Assembly: GCA_903908265.1 (NCBI GenBank)
Contig: CAIVRI010000005.1
Coordinates: 18,000-81,999 of the forward strand
Direction: 5' to 3'
Length of the DNA stretch: 64,000 nucleotides
DNA from: an uncultured Pseudomonadota bacterium
GTDB taxonomy: Bacteria; Pseudomonadota; Gammaproteobacteria; Steroidobacterales; Steroidobacteraceae
Both the position numbers and the translations under genes were made by a program. Below are positions 1-12,466 of this stretch, piece by piece (position 1 is the first letter of the stretch; each line of letters starts with the position of its first letter). The notes under the pieces are model-generated. The model saw only the letters and a program-made list of their open reading frames with translations. It did no database searches and was not told where the DNA came from.

Positions 1-1
1 G

Positions 2-1021
2 TTGAATGTGCTGGTCGGGGCCTACATCCGCGATGGGCAGCCAGTCGGCTCGCGCACACTGACGCGCGAGTCTGGGCTCACGGTCAGCGCCGCCACGGTC
101 CGTAACGTGATGGCGGATTTGGAGGACTACGGGTTCGTCAGTTCGCCGCACACCTCCGCGGGCCGCATTCCGACCGATAAGGGCTACCGGGTCTTCGTCG
201 ACGCCTTGCTCAAACTCAAGCCAGCAGAATATGACCGGGAGATTTTACGGACCTTGCAAGACCGCTTTGGCGCCAGCGCGGACGACCCGCGCCAGTTGGT
301 TGCCACCGCGTCCCAGTTTTTGTCGAATTTCACCCAGTTGGCCGGCGTGGTCACGGTACCGCGGCACACGCACGCTGCCGTGACGCAGATCGAGTTCATG
401 CCGCTCTCGGAGAATCGGGTGCTGGCGATCATGGTGGTTAATGGTCGGGAAGTGCAGAACCGTATCCTCAAGTTGGCGCGGCCGTATACGTCCGAGGAAT
501 TGCGCCGCGCGGCGACGTTTTTGAATGAACAATTTGCGGGTCGCGAACTGGAGTCTATTCGTCACCAATTGCTGCACCAGCTGCAAGACACCCGCTCGTC
601 GATGAATCAGCTCATGACGGATGCGATTTCGATGGCCGAAGCCATGATGGGCTCAGCAGAGGGGGGCACGGGCTCGGCGGACGTCGTGATCGCGGGCGAG
701 ACTAATCTGATGGGCGTGGCCGAACTATCTAGCGTCGAGAAATTACGGCGCCTGTTCGATGCGTTTAATGAGAAACGCGACATCCTGCATCTGTTAGATC
801 AGTGCCTGCGCGCTGATCGGGTGCAGATTTTCATCGGCCGGGAGTCCGGTTACGGCATTTTTGATGACTACAGCCTGGTGACGGCTCCCTATACCGTCGA
901 CAACGAGGTGGTCGGGGTACTCGGCGTCATTGGGCCCACCCGGATGGCCTACGAGCGGGTCATCCCGATCGTGGATCTGACGGCGCGGTTGCTCGGTTCC
1001 GCCCTGAATCAGACGCGCTGA
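2..1021 (+). CDS. hrcA: Heat-inducible transcription repressor HrcA (5' end cut by window)
   Basis: HrcA represses heat-shock genes by binding CIRCE operators. The visible protein opens with the conserved YIRDGQPVGSRTL stretch and the ATVRNVMADLE recognition-helix region of the winged-helix domain (about residues 1-70). The GAF-like domain follows and contains the family signature IGRESGYGIFDDYSLV near residue 280. Family members normally start 10-15 residues earlier, so the TTG at base 2 is probably not the true start and the gene is truncated by the window edge. It lies upstream of grpE-dnaK-dnaJ, the usual position. No CIRCE element was seen in the window, so its target is likely elsewhere, for example groESL. 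Confidence 0.95.
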   Translation: MNVLVGAYIRDGQPVGSRTLTRESGLTVSAATVRNVMADLEDYGFVSSPHTSAGRIPTDKGYRVFVDALLKLKPAEYDREILRTLQDRFGASADDPRQLVATASQFLSNFTQLAGVVTVPRHTHAAVTQIEFMPLSENRVLAIMVVNGREVQNRILKLARPYTSEELRRAATFLNEQFAGRELESIRHQLLHQLQDTRSSMNQLMTDAISMAEAMMGSAEGGTGSADVVIAGETNLMGVAELSSVEKLRRLFDAFNEKRDILHLLDQCLRADRVQIFIGRESGYGIFDDYSLVTAPYTVDNEVVGVLGVIGPTRMAYERVIPIVDLTARLLGSALNQTR

Positions 1022-1408
1022 AGCCGTAGAGCCCGCGCCAGATGACGGTACCCCAGCGGTTGCCGATCCGCGTGTCCTGCGCGGCCTAGATCCGCGCAGC
1101 GCGCCGAGCAAACCCGTGCAGGGGGCGTTTGGCCCCTCGGCACAATGCAGGCTGCGGTGTGCCGGCTGTAGCGGCGCTCGGACGGTTAGGGCAGGGGCGA
1201 AAAGAAAAAAAGCCTGTTTTTAAATACTAAGCTATTGATAATAAACATTTTTAGCGATCTTTTATTGATTGCTTCAGAGGCATAAAGCCCTCGCCGAGCG
1301 CGGTTGTCCTAGAGGGGGCCGGCGTCTTGCTCTTGAATCAGCCCCTGCGAATCCCCATCCTCCGCGCCGGGCGCGCGCCGCCTGCACTGGTTTTTGGAGA
1401 GGACATTC
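1022..1408. other. hrcA-grpE intergenic region with an AT-rich patch
   Basis: No convincing gene is present. The first part is GC-rich and holds a small hairpin (GGGGC/GCCCC near 1121-1137) that could help end hrcA transcription. About 1196-1270 is strikingly A+T-rich compared with its surroundings, with A and T runs and a possible -35 box TTGATA at 1236. The sigma-32 promoter for grpE lies at the end of the region. Confidence 0.5.
1332..1358 (+). promoter_or_regulatory. Sigma-32 (heat-shock) promoter of grpE
   Basis: CTTGAA at 1332-1337 and CCCCAT at 1353-1358 match the sigma-32 (RpoH) -35 and -10 consensus with a 15-bp gap. The -10 box lies about 50 bp upstream of the grpE start. A similar element precedes dnaK, which supports the reading. 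Confidence 0.7.
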
Positions 1409-1930
1409 ATGACGGACGACACGAACGACTCCCTGGGCGACGACACGGTCACGCCGCTGGACGCGCCCGTCGATGCGCTGGCGGCCGCTCAAGCCAAGGC
1501 CGACGAGCATTACGCGCAATATGTGCGGGTACTCGCTGAGTTCGACAATTTCCGTAAGCGCGCGGCGCGCGACCTGGAGCAGTCGCGCCAGTACGCCGTC
1601 GAGCGCTTCGCCCAGGAGTTGCTGCCGGCGATGGACGGCTTTGAGTTGGCCATTGCCAATGGCGTCGGCACGGATGTGCAGAGTCTGATCGAGGGCCAGA
1701 GCGCCACGCTGCGGTTGCTGCAAAAGGCGTTTGAGAAGGCTGGCATTCGGGAGCTCACGCCGCAGCCCGGGACGACCTTTAACCCCGAAGAACACGAGGC
1801 GATGGTGGCCCAGCCGACCGCCGAGATGCCGCCGAATGCGGTGCTCCTGACCGTCCAAAAAGGCTACGCCCTGAATGGGCGGGTGCTGCGAGCAGCCCGG
1901 GTCATCGTTTCGCGCGCGCTAGACGCTTGA
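1409..1930 (+). CDS. grpE: Nucleotide exchange factor GrpE
   Basis: GrpE releases ADP from DnaK and acts as a thermosensor in the DnaK-DnaJ-GrpE chaperone cycle in the cytoplasm. An acidic N-terminus is followed by the long helix (YVRVLAEFDNFRKRAARD, about residues 42-60) and the C-terminal beta domain with the family signature around FNPEEHEAM and GYALNGRVLRAARVIV. The protein is 173 residues. The ATG at 1409 is chosen because GGAGAGGA at 1396-1403 is well spaced from it. An in-frame TTG at 1394 would overlap that ribosome site. The gene sits between hrcA and dnaK. Confidence 0.95.
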   Translation: MTDDTNDSLGDDTVTPLDAPVDALAAAQAKADEHYAQYVRVLAEFDNFRKRAARDLEQSRQYAVERFAQELLPAMDGFELAIANGVGTDVQSLIEGQSATLRLLQKAFEKAGIRELTPQPGTTFNPEEHEAMVAQPTAEMPPNAVLLTVQKGYALNGRVLRAARVIVSRALDA

Positions 1931-1953
1931 GATCGTCCTAAGCGTCCCCATCT
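1926..1953 (+). promoter_or_regulatory. Sigma-32 promoter of dnaK overlapping the grpE stop
   Basis: CTTGAG at 1926-1931 and CCCCATCT at 1946-1953 are separated by 14 bp, a near-perfect sigma-32 promoter. The -35 box contains the grpE stop codon. The -10 box ends 40 bp before the dnaK start. dnaK can therefore be heat-induced separately from grpE. Confidence 0.8.
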
Positions 1954-1993
1954 AGCCTTCAACGAATTTGAGTTTCCTTTAGAGGATCAGCAC

Positions 1994-3916
1994 ATGTCGA
2001 AAGTAATTGGTATTGACCTCGGCACGACCAACTCGTGTGTGGCGGTGATGGAGGGGGGTAAGCCCAAGGTCATCGAGAACAGCGAAGGCGACCGCACCAC
2101 GCCGTCGATCATCGCCTTCACCAAGGACGACGAAGTATTGGTCGGCCAGTCCGCCAAGCGGCAGGCGGTCACCAATCCGCAGAACACGTTGCATGCTGTG
2201 AAGCGTCTGATCGGCCGCAAGTTCGGCGACGACGTCGTGCAGCGCGACCTCGATCTTGTGCCTTACAAGATTGTGAAGGCCGAGAACGGGGATGCCTGGG
2301 TCGAAGCGCAAGGCAAGGCGATGGCGCCACCGGAGATCTCGGCGCGCGTGCTCATGAAGATGAAGAAGGCCGCCGAAGACTACCTCGGTGAGCCGGTCAC
2401 TGAGGCCGTGATCACGGTGCCGGCATACTTCAACGACTCACAGCGGCAGGCGACCAAGGATGCCGGCCGTATCGCAGGCCTCAACGTCAAGCGCATCATC
2501 AACGAGCCGACGGCGGCCGCGCTGGCGTATGGTCTCGACAAGTCGGGCGGTGATCGCAAGATTGCAGTCTATGATTTGGGTGGCGGCACCTTCGACATCT
2601 CGATCATCGAGATCGCCGAAGTGGACGGCGAACGTCAGTTCGAAGTGCTGTCGACCAACGGCGACACCTTCCTCGGTGGTGAGGATTTCGACCGCCGCGT
2701 CATCGATTTCATCAGTGACGAATTCAAGAAAGAGTCCGGCGTCGACGTGCGCAAGGATCCACTGGCCATGCAGCGCCTCAAGGAAGGCGCCGAGAAGGCG
2801 AAGATCGAGTTGTCTTCCAGTCAACAGACGGATATCAACCTGCCGTATATCACGGCGGATGCCTCTGGGCCTAAGCATCTCAACGTCAAGTTGACGCGCG
2901 CCAAGCTCGATTCGTTGGTCGAAGATCTGGTGACGCGCACGATCGCACCGTGCCGTATGGCGGTGAAGGATGCGGGCGTGGCGCTCACGGACATCGCGGA
3001 GGTCATCCTGGTTGGTGGCCAGACCCGCATGCCGCTGGTGCAGAAGGCCGTGAAGGACTTCTTCGGTCAGGAGCCACGCAAGGACGTGAACCCGGATGAA
3101 GCGGTAGCCGTAGGTGCAGCCGTGCAGGGTGGCGTCCTTTCTGGCGAGGTCAAGGACGTGCTGTTGCTCGACGTGACGCCGCTGTCACTCGGTATCGAGA
3201 CGCTCGGTGCCGTGATGACCAAGCTCATTGAGAAGAACACCACGATCCCGACCAAGGCGGCGCAGGTGTTCTCGACCGCGGATGACAATCAGCCGGCGGT
3301 GACCATTCACGTGTTGCAAGGCGAGCGCGACCGTGCACATGACAACAAGTCGCTCGGACGCTTTGATCTGACCGAGATTCCCTCGGCACCGCGCGGTGCG
3401 CCGCAGATCGAGGTGACTTTCGATATCGACGCGAACGGTATTTTGCATGTGTCGGCCAAGGACAAGGGTACCGGTAAGGAGCAGAAGATCGTCATCAAGG
3501 CCTCGTCGGGCCTGTCTGAAGACGAGATCAAGCGTATGGTGTCCGACGCCGAGGCGCACGCGGCGGAGGACAAGGCATTCCGCGAATTGGTGGAGTCCCG
3601 TAACCGTGCTGATGCGCTGGCGCACCAAGTCGACAAGTCCCTCAAGGATTTGGGTGATAAGGTTGCTGGTGAAGATCGCGCCAAGATCGAGGCAGCGCTG
3701 TCGGACCTGAAGTCCGCCATGACCGCTGACGAGAAGGAAGCGATTGAGCACAAAGCGCAAGCGCTGCAGGCCGCCGCAGGGGAGATCCTGCAGCGTGCCC
3801 AAGCGGGCGCGGCCGAAGGCGCGGCATCGGCTGGTGGCGGCGCGGGCCCGTCGGCGAAGGACGACGTGCTGGATGCCGAGTTCGAGGAAGTCAAAAACAA
3901 AGATCCTAAGGCCTAA
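1994..3916 (+). CDS. dnaK: Chaperone protein DnaK (Hsp70)
   Basis: This is the cytoplasmic Hsp70 ATPase that binds exposed hydrophobic segments and cycles with DnaJ and GrpE. The 640-residue length is typical. The N-terminal ATPase domain (about 1-385) shows the phosphate loop [14 protein letters not shown], the second phosphate motif [12 protein letters not shown] and the adenosine motif [14 protein letters not shown]. The substrate domain and lid follow, ending in the acidic tail [10 protein letters not shown] that is characteristic of DnaK. The ATG at 1994 is preceded by AGAGGA. Transcription is expected from the sigma-32 promoter just upstream and may be attenuated by a hairpin before dnaJ. 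Confidence 0.98.
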   Translation: MSKVIGIDLGTTNSCVAVMEGGKPKVIENSEGDRTTPSIIAFTKDDEVLVGQSAKRQAVTNPQNTLHAVKRLIGRKFGDDVVQRDLDLVPYKIVKAENGDAWVEAQGKAMAPPEISARVLMKMKKAAEDYLGEPVTEAVITVPAYFNDSQRQATKDAGRIAGLNVKRIINEPTAAALAYGLDKSGGDRKIAVYDLGGGTFDISIIEIAEVDGERQFEVLSTNGDTFLGGEDFDRRVIDFISDEFKKESGVDVRKDPLAMQRLKEGAEKAKIELSSSQQTDINLPYITADASGPKHLNVKLTRAKLDSLVEDLVTRTIAPCRMAVKDAGVALTDIAEVILVGGQTRMPLVQKAVKDFFGQEPRKDVNPDEAVAVGAAVQGGVLSGEVKDVLLLDVTPLSLGIETLGAVMTKLIEKNTTIPTKAAQVFSTADDNQPAVTIHVLQGERDRAHDNKSLGRFDLTEIPSAPRGAPQIEVTFDIDANGILHVSAKDKGTGKEQKIVIKASSGLSEDEIKRMVSDAEAHAAEDKAFRELVESRNRADALAHQVDKSLKDLGDKVAGEDRAKIEAALSDLKSAMTADEKEAIEHKAQALQAAAGEILQRAQAGAAEGAASAGGGAGPSAKDDVLDAEFEEVKNKDPKA

Positions 3917-3943
3917 GAGCCTGACGATCGGCGCAGAGGATCG

Positions 3944-3985
3944 TGCCGCCGCGGGCTCTAGTGCCCGCGGCGGCATTCTGGTTTT
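3944..3985 (+). terminator. Strong hairpin between dnaK and dnaJ (partial terminator or mRNA stabiliser)
   Basis: A 13-bp perfect stem (3944-3956 pairing with 3963-3975) closes a 6-nt loop TCTAGT. It is followed by a weak T-rich stretch (TTCTGGTTTT). It lies between dnaK and dnaJ in an otherwise continuous operon, so it may lower dnaJ expression relative to dnaK or protect the dnaK mRNA end rather than stop transcription fully. Confidence 0.55.
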
Positions 3986-3997
3986 AAGGGTGGTGGC

Positions 3998-5131
3998 ATG
4001 GCGAAGCGCGATTACTACGAAGTGCTCGAGGTCTCCAAGACCGCGACCGAAGCCGAGATCAAGAAGGCGTATCGCCGCTTCGCAATGAAGTTTCATCCGG
4101 ACCGCAATCCGGGCAATGCGGCGGCCGAAGAGTCTTTCAAGGAGGCCAAAGAAGCCTACGAGGTGCTGTCGGATCCGCAGAAGCGGGCCGCGTATGACCA
4201 GTTCGGTCACGCTGGCCTGAACGCCCAGCACGGTGGTGGCGGGGGGATGGATCCCGGTGAAGCCTTCGGCGACATCTTTGGGGAAGTCTTTGGCGACATC
4301 TTTGGTGGTGGCCGCCGCGGCGGTGGCCGCCAAGTGTTCCGCGGCGCCGACTTGCGCTATGAACTCGAACTCCAACTCGAACAGGCCGTGTTCGGCCATA
4401 CCGGCGAGATTGACGTCACGACCTTGGTCGAATGCACGCCCTGTGGCGGTAACGGCGCGGCGAAGGGCACGACGCCGATCCGTTGCACCACGTGTGGCGG
4501 TACCGGCCAGGTGCGCATGCAGCAAGGCTTTTTCGCCGTGCAGCAGCCGTGCAGTCGCTGCAAAGGGCGGGGGATGCAAATCGAAACCCCTTGCGATCAC
4601 TGCTACGGCCACGGCCGTGTGCGCAAGGCGCGCACGTTGCAGGTCAAGATCCCGGCGGGTGTGGATACCGGTGATCGGATCCGCCTGTCGGGCGAGGGCG
4701 AAGCGGGACGCAATGGGGGTCCGGCGGGCGATTTGTACGTCGAAGTCGCGGTTCTCAAACACGACATTTTCGAGCGCGATGGAGCGGATTTGTCCTGTGA
4801 AGTGCCTGTGACCTTTACGACCGCCGCCTTGGGTGGCGAGGTCGAGGTACCGACCCTGGAGGGCAGCGCCAAGATCAAAGTACCGGCGGAGACCCAGTCC
4901 GGTCGCGTCTTCCGCCTGCGCGAGCAGGGCGTTCGGCCCGTACGGGGTGGCGGCCGCGGCGATCTGTACTGCCGGGTGGTAGTGGAGACGCCGGTGAACC
5001 TTTCGCATGACCAGAAGGCGTTGCTGAAAGAGTTCGAGGCGACTCTACAAGGCGATCCATCCCGGCATAATCCCCGCGAAGCCACGTGGCTGGATGGGGT
5101 GAAAAAATTCTTCGGTAGTATGCGTACATGA
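3998..5131 (+). CDS. dnaJ: Chaperone protein DnaJ (Hsp40)
   Basis: This type I J-protein stimulates the DnaK ATPase and delivers substrates to it. The J domain is at residues 5-70 with the HPD motif in [10 protein letters not shown] Gly/Phe-rich linker follows (about 75-115), then four zinc-finger CxxCxGxG repeats ([32 protein letters not shown]) and the C-terminal substrate domains. It is 377 residues, the usual length. The stop codon overlaps the dapB start by 4 nt (ATGA), so the two may be translated together. Confidence 0.97.
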   Translation: MAKRDYYEVLEVSKTATEAEIKKAYRRFAMKFHPDRNPGNAAAEESFKEAKEAYEVLSDPQKRAAYDQFGHAGLNAQHGGGGGMDPGEAFGDIFGEVFGDIFGGGRRGGGRQVFRGADLRYELELQLEQAVFGHTGEIDVTTLVECTPCGGNGAAKGTTPIRCTTCGGTGQVRMQQGFFAVQQPCSRCKGRGMQIETPCDHCYGHGRVRKARTLQVKIPAGVDTGDRIRLSGEGEAGRNGGPAGDLYVEVAVLKHDIFERDGADLSCEVPVTFTTAALGGEVEVPTLEGSAKIKVPAETQSGRVFRLREQGVRPVRGGGRGDLYCRVVVETPVNLSHDQKALLKEFEATLQGDPSRHNPREATWLDGVKKFFGSMRT

Positions 5132-5937
5132 GTCCTCCCCGCCCCGTGCATATCGCGCTCTATGGGGCGGCCGGCCGCATGGGCCGTAGCATCCTCCGGG
5201 CCGTACATGAGAGCACCGACTATGCGCTAGCGGCGGCGTTGGTCTCGGCGGGTAGTCCCTTGCTTGGCGCCGATGCCGGTTCGAGCGCAGGAATCGCTGC
5301 GCCATTGGGCGTGGCTTTACACAGTGATGCGGCTGCGGACTTGTCCGGCGCCGATGTCGCGGTCGATTTTTCGGTGGCCGGCGCAGTCCCGGCGCATCTC
5401 GCTGCCTGCGTGGCGGCCCGTATCGGTCTGCTCGTTGGCACGACGGGTCTGCAGGACACGGCGCTGGAGGCGGTCGCGCGGGCGAGTCACAGCATCCCGG
5501 TGCTGGTTGCGCCAAATACCAGTATTGGCGTGAACTTGCTGGCGCAACTTATTGAAAAAGCAGCGGCATTGCTTCCTAGAGACTATGACATTGAGGTCTT
5601 CGAAGCCCATCATCGCTACAAGCAGGACGCGCCTTCGGGGACCGCCCTGCAGTGGGGCGAGGCTGCGGCGCGTGGTCGTGGCGAGACCCTGGGGGCCGTG
5701 GATCTGGACCGGCGCGGGACCCGGGAAGCCGGTTCCATCGGGTTCTCCGTGCTGCGCGCCGGCGATATTGTCGGCGAGCACACCCTGTACTTTGCCGGTC
5801 CCGGTGAGCGGATCGAGATCACCCACCGAGCGCATGACCGGATGACTTTCGCCTATGGCGCACTACGCGCCGCGGCGTGGTTGGCTGGCCGCGCGCCGGG
5901 TTGTTACTCCATGGCGGACGTTTTGGCGCTGGACTGA
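5128..5937 (+). CDS. dapB: 4-hydroxy-tetrahydrodipicolinate reductase
   Basis: DapB catalyses the NAD(P)H-dependent reduction step in lysine and diaminopimelate synthesis. The nucleotide-binding motif [10 protein letters not shown] lies at residues 9-18. The catalytic and substrate region reads [15 protein letters not shown] (about 154-168). Between them, [11 protein letters not shown] replaces the commoner APNFSVGVNL, a mild variation. The length of 269 residues is typical. It is coupled to dnaJ by a 4-nt overlap, a common gammaproteobacterial arrangement. Confidence 0.96.
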   Translation: MSPPRPVHIALYGAAGRMGRSILRAVHESTDYALAAALVSAGSPLLGADAGSSAGIAAPLGVALHSDAAADLSGADVAVDFSVAGAVPAHLAACVAARIGLLVGTTGLQDTALEAVARASHSIPVLVAPNTSIGVNLLAQLIEKAAALLPRDYDIEVFEAHHRYKQDAPSGTALQWGEAAARGRGETLGAVDLDRRGTREAGSIGFSVLRAGDIVGEHTLYFAGPGERIEITHRAHDRMTFAYGALRAAAWLAGRAPGCYSMADVLALD

Positions 5938-6071
5938 TCCGGCGCCGAAGCTAGGTCTTCGCACCGGGTGTGAGGGCTGAGAACGGTCGCCCTGACGCGA
6001 TTCAAGACTGGTGCGGACGGGGCCCGTGCCGTAGAATTCATGCCCGGATCGACATACACGCGTAACGACCG

Positions 6072-6107
6072 AAGCGGGCGGAGTCTACAACCAGACTCCA
6101 CCCGCTT
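6072..6107 (+). promoter_or_regulatory. Hairpin in the carA leader
   Basis: AAGCGGG-C-GGAGTCT pairs with AGACTCC-A-CCCGCTT around a 6-nt loop, giving 14 pairs with one internal mismatch. It is followed by only a short T stretch. It lies in the 238-nt space between dapB and carA, about 70 nt before the preferred carA start. It could be a dapB terminator or a carAB attenuator; the sequence alone does not decide. A possible -10 box TAGAAT at 6032 lies upstream. Confidence 0.45.
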
Positions 6108-6175
6108 TGCGCATCTGCGCCCTGCACGGGAAGACGGTGGGCTTCACGTGCCGCTCGACTCGGGAGAATGAGCCG

Positions 6176-7324
6176 TTGACGACGTCTGCTGTACTCGCCC
6201 TCGAAGATGGCTCGGTATTTAAAGGGATCTCCGTCGGTGCCGCTGGCCGTACGGTCGGTGAGGTCGTGTTCAACACGGCGATGACCGGCTACCAGGAAAT
6301 CCTGACCGACCCTTCTTACAATCGTCAGATTGTCACCCTGACGTATCCTCATATCGGCAATTACGGCACCACGCCGGAAGACATGGAGTCCGGTGGCATC
6401 TACGCGGCGGGCCTTGTGATCCGCGATCTGCCGGCCTTGCACTCCAGTTGGCGGGCGGCAGAATCGCTTGGCGATTTTCTAAAACGTGGCAATACCGTCG
6501 CCATTGCCGATATTGATACTCGGCGATTGACGCGCATTCTGCGTAGCAAAGGCGCCCAAGCGGGCTGCATCCTGACGGGCACGGAGGTGAACGCGGATGC
6601 GGCTATTGCAGCGGCGCGTGGTTTCCCGGGCCTCAAAGGGATGGATCTGGCTAAGGTGGTCTCCACGCAGGAGGTCTACCAGTGGAACGAAGGTACCAAC
6701 TGGGTGGGCGACACGCCGCGTTCGGCGCGCCCCGGCAGTCGCTTGCACGTCGTCGCCTACGACTATGGGATCAAGCGCAACATCCTGCGCGTGCTGGCGG
6801 ACCATCGTTGCCGTATCACGGTGGTGCCGGCACAGACGCCGGCCGCAGACGTGTGGGCGCTGGAACCGGATGGCATCTTCCTGTCCAACGGCCCCGGTGA
6901 TCCGGAGCCGTGTGATTACGCCATTACGGCGATTCGTCAGTTCCTCGAGACGGATATCCCGGTGTTCGGTATCTGCTTGGGCCACCAGTTGTTGGGACTT
7001 GCTGCAGGGGCACGCACCTTGAAGATGAAGTTCGGGCACCACGGCGCGAACCACCCGGTGCAGGATTTGCAGACGGGTCGGGTGCTGATCACCAGTCAGA
7101 ATCATGGTTTTGCGGTGGATGAGGCAAGCTTGCCTGCCAATGTGCAGGCGACGCACCGCTCGCTGTTTGACGGTTCCTTGCAGGGGATCGCATTGACTGA
7201 TCGCCCCGCCTTCAGTTTTCAAGGACACCCCGAGGCGAGCCCGGGGCCACACGACGTGGCGGGCCTCTTTGGCCACTTCGTTGATTTGATGCGGACGCGC
7301 GCCGGCCGCGTCCAGACCGCCTGA
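6176..7324 (+). CDS. carA: Carbamoyl-phosphate synthase small (glutaminase) subunit
   Basis: CarA hydrolyses glutamine and passes ammonia to CarB for carbamoyl phosphate, the precursor of arginine and pyrimidines. The N-terminal CarA domain begins [10 protein letters not shown] and contains [17 protein letters not shown]. The C-terminal class I amidotransferase has the nucleophile in [11 protein letters not shown] and the catalytic His in [12 protein letters not shown] place the start at TTG 6176 because GGGAG lies 10 nt upstream and the 382-residue product matches the family; an in-frame TTG at 6107 would fall inside the leader hairpin. carB follows after 15 nt. Confidence 0.93.
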   Translation: MTTSAVLALEDGSVFKGISVGAAGRTVGEVVFNTAMTGYQEILTDPSYNRQIVTLTYPHIGNYGTTPEDMESGGIYAAGLVIRDLPALHSSWRAAESLGDFLKRGNTVAIADIDTRRLTRILRSKGAQAGCILTGTEVNADAAIAAARGFPGLKGMDLAKVVSTQEVYQWNEGTNWVGDTPRSARPGSRLHVVAYDYGIKRNILRVLADHRCRITVVPAQTPAADVWALEPDGIFLSNGPGDPEPCDYAITAIRQFLETDIPVFGICLGHQLLGLAAGARTLKMKFGHHGANHPVQDLQTGRVLITSQNHGFAVDEASLPANVQATHRSLFDGSLQGIALTDRPAFSFQGHPEASPGPHDVAGLFGHFVDLMRTRAGRVQTA

Positions 7325-7339
7325 CGAGAAAGCCAGCTC

Positions 7340-10560
<3,221 letters not shown>

Positions 10561-10564
<4 letters not shown>

Positions 10565-11037
10565 AGCGTCCTCCCATCACTGTCCGTGGCGCTGAGCGTC
10601 TGCGTGCTGAGTCCAAACGTCTCAAGTCGGAGGATCGCCCGGCGGTCATTCGGGCCATTGCTGAGGCACGCGGTCACGGCGACCTGTCCGAGAACGCGGA
10701 ATATCACGCGGCGCGCGATAACCAGAGTTTCATCGAGGGCCGCATAGCGGAAATCGACTTTCGCCTCGGCAACGCAGAGGTCATCGATGTCAGCAAACTG
10801 CCGCACAACGGCCGCGTGGTCTTTGGCGTGACGGTGGACCTGGAAAGTCAGGACGATAGTGTCCAGGTGACCTATCAGATCGTCGGTGAGGACGAGGCGG
10901 ACATCCGTCAGAATCTGATCGCGATTACCTCGCCGATCGCACGGGCGCTCATCGGCAAGGAAGAAGGCGACGAGGTCGAGGTACAGGCCCCGGGCGGCGT
11001 GCGCCGCTATGAGATCGTCGCCGTTCGCTACGAATGA
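10561..11037 (+). CDS. greA: Transcription elongation factor GreA
   Basis: GreA rescues backtracked RNA polymerase by stimulating transcript cleavage. The 158-residue protein has the N-terminal coiled coil with the tip motif [16 protein letters not shown] (about residues 40-55, including the acidic residues needed for cleavage) and the C-terminal FKBP-like domain ending in [17 protein letters not shown]. It starts with GTG overlapping the carB stop (GTGA) and overlaps the next gene by ATGA, so all three are probably translationally coupled. Confidence 0.96.
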
Positions 11038-11447
11038 AGTTGACGCGCCAACTGCTTTTGGCGCTACTCGCAGGCCTGCTGGTCACGGTCGGCGGGCTGG
11101 TCGCACCGCTGCTGTTCGTGGGTCTGGATGACCGAGCGTTGGCGGGGCGGATGGCGGGCCAGTTGTTTCACGTGACGAACCTGCTCACGTTGGTGCTCGT
11201 GCTGATGGTCGTCGCACTGGGCGCGTTGCGGCAGACCGGCCCGTGCGGGCGCGCGATGCTACTGGCGCCGGCGGTGCTGCTCGGGGCCAGCGAGTGCCTG
11301 ATCCGTCCCCTGCTGGAGACCGAGAAGGTCGCGCACGGGACACAGACACTGGCCTTTGCCCAGTGGCATGGGGTGTCGAGTCTGCTATATGCGCTAGCTA
11401 CCGTCGCGGCCGTGACCGCGTTGGTGCAAGCACTGCGTCGCCGCTGA
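11034..11447 (+). CDS. DUF4149 integral membrane protein
   Basis: A 137-residue membrane protein with four hydrophobic segments (about residues 7-29, 45-65, 73-90 and 113-132). The pattern of a Pro/Leu-rich first helix, a conserved middle His/Asn and a GVSSLLY C-terminal helix fits the DUF4149 (TMEM205-like) family. Its function is unknown. It is the last gene of carA-carB-greA, starting inside the greA stop (ATGA). A second DUF4149 gene of different sequence is at 45225-45632. Confidence 0.75.
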   Translation: MKLTRQLLLALLAGLLVTVGGLVAPLLFVGLDDRALAGRMAGQLFHVTNLLTLVLVLMVVALGALRQTGPCGRAMLLAPAVLLGASECLIRPLLETEKVAHGTQTLAFAQWHGVSSLLYALATVAAVTALVQALRRR

Positions 11448-11453
11448 GTGGGC

Positions 11454-11750
11454 TCAGTCCGGCAGGATGAGGCGGCTGAGTTTCGCGTTGCGCCGGTAAA
11501 AGACGCCGACGTTGCCGATGCGCTGGACCAGTTCGCTGCGGGTACGCTGCGCGAGCAGGTCGAGCGTGGCGTTGCGGTCGTCGCGTTCGCCGACCCGGGC
11601 GCGGACTTTGATCAACTCGTGATCGGTCAGCGCGCGGTCCATTTCGGTGACGACCGCGTCGGTCAGGCCGTTGTTGCCGAGGGCCACGACGGGATGGAGG
11701 GCGTGGCCGAGGCGACGCAGGTATTTCTTCTGGCGTTCAGAGAGTTGCAT
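11454..11750 (-). CDS. yhbY: YhbY-family ribosome-associated RNA-binding protein (CRM domain)
   Basis: YhbY is a small single-domain CRM protein associated with pre-50S ribosomal particles. The 98-residue protein starts [22 protein letters not shown] and contains the GxxG-type loop [11 protein letters not shown], then the [11 protein letters not shown] segment typical of the family. It runs opposite to rlmE with 44 bp between their starts, so they share a promoter region. The yhbY-rlmE-ftsH order is conserved in gammaproteobacteria. Confidence 0.93.
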   Translation of the reverse strand: MQLSERQKKYLRRLGHALHPVVALGNNGLTDAVVTEMDRALTDHELIKVRARVGERDDRNATLDLLAQRTRSELVQRIGNVGVFYRRNAKLSRLILPD

Positions 11751-11794
11751 CTCGTGAGTATAGTGGAGCCAGAGCCCCGAGGCGGCGGCAGGAC

Positions 11795-12421
11795 ATGACC
11801 AAGCGCAGTAAATCGAGCAAACGGTGGCTCCAAGAGCATGAGAGCGACGCCTATGTGCAGCGCGCCCGCAAGGAGGGGCTGCGCTCGCGGGCGGCTTTTA
11901 AACTCGAGGAACTGGACGTTGCAGAGCGGCTGCTCAAACCCGGCATGGTCGTCGTCGATCTCGGTGCCGCGCCTGGCGGCTGGAGTCAGTATGCGGGTAA
12001 AGTACTGAATAATAAAGGATTTGTGGTCGCTCTGGATATCTTGCCGATGGACGCGCTGACGGGTGTCGAGTTTGTTTTAGGGGACTTTAGGGAGGAGCAG
12101 CCGCTGCAAGAACTGCATCGTTTGCTCGCCGGACGACCCGTAGACCTTGTGATGTCCGACATGGCCCCCAATATGAGCGGCATCGACGCTGTTGATCAGC
12201 CACGGCAACTGTACTTGTGTGAATTGGCACTGGAGTTCTGTCGGCAGGTTCTGAAACCCGGTGGAAATTTTCTCACGAAGATTTTCCAGGGCGTGGGCTT
12301 CGATGCGTATCTACGGACGGTGAAGGCGGAGTTCGGCCAAGTGAAGATGAAAAAACCGCCGGCGTCCCGTGCGCGTAGCGCTGAAATGTACCTGTTGGCC
12401 ACCGGCAGGCGTATCCTCTGA
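11795..12421 (+). CDS. rlmE: 23S rRNA (uridine-2'-O)-methyltransferase RlmE (FtsJ)
   Basis: RlmE methylates the 2'-O of U2552 in 23S rRNA, a late step of 50S assembly. The 208-residue protein has the SAM-binding motif [13 protein letters not shown] (about residues 50-62), the acidic motif [11 protein letters not shown] with the catalytic Asp, and a catalytic Lys in [11 protein letters not shown]. The N-terminal [10 protein letters not shown] motif is also diagnostic. It is divergent from yhbY, with ftsH 45 nt downstream. Confidence 0.96.
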   Translation: MTKRSKSSKRWLQEHESDAYVQRARKEGLRSRAAFKLEELDVAERLLKPGMVVVDLGAAPGGWSQYAGKVLNNKGFVVALDILPMDALTGVEFVLGDFREEQPLQELHRLLAGRPVDLVMSDMAPNMSGIDAVDQPRQLYLCELALEFCRQVLKPGGNFLTKIFQGVGFDAYLRTVKAEFGQVKMKKPPASRARSAEMYLLATGRRIL

Positions 12422-12466
12422 TCCCCCCGGGGCGGTCTGCATTGACCCCCCTTTTTGGAGTTGGCT

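Noticed and set aside
1022..1408. CIRCE operator for HrcA
   Set aside because: No TTAGCACTC-N9-GAGTGCTAA-like inverted repeat is present; the TTAGCGATC near 1252 has no partner.
3185..5008. A 607-codon frame on the minus strand opposite dnaK and dnaJ
   Set aside because: It lies wholly antisense to two clear chaperone genes, is rich in Arg, Leu and Ala, and shows no family features; long antisense frames are common in GC-rich DNA.
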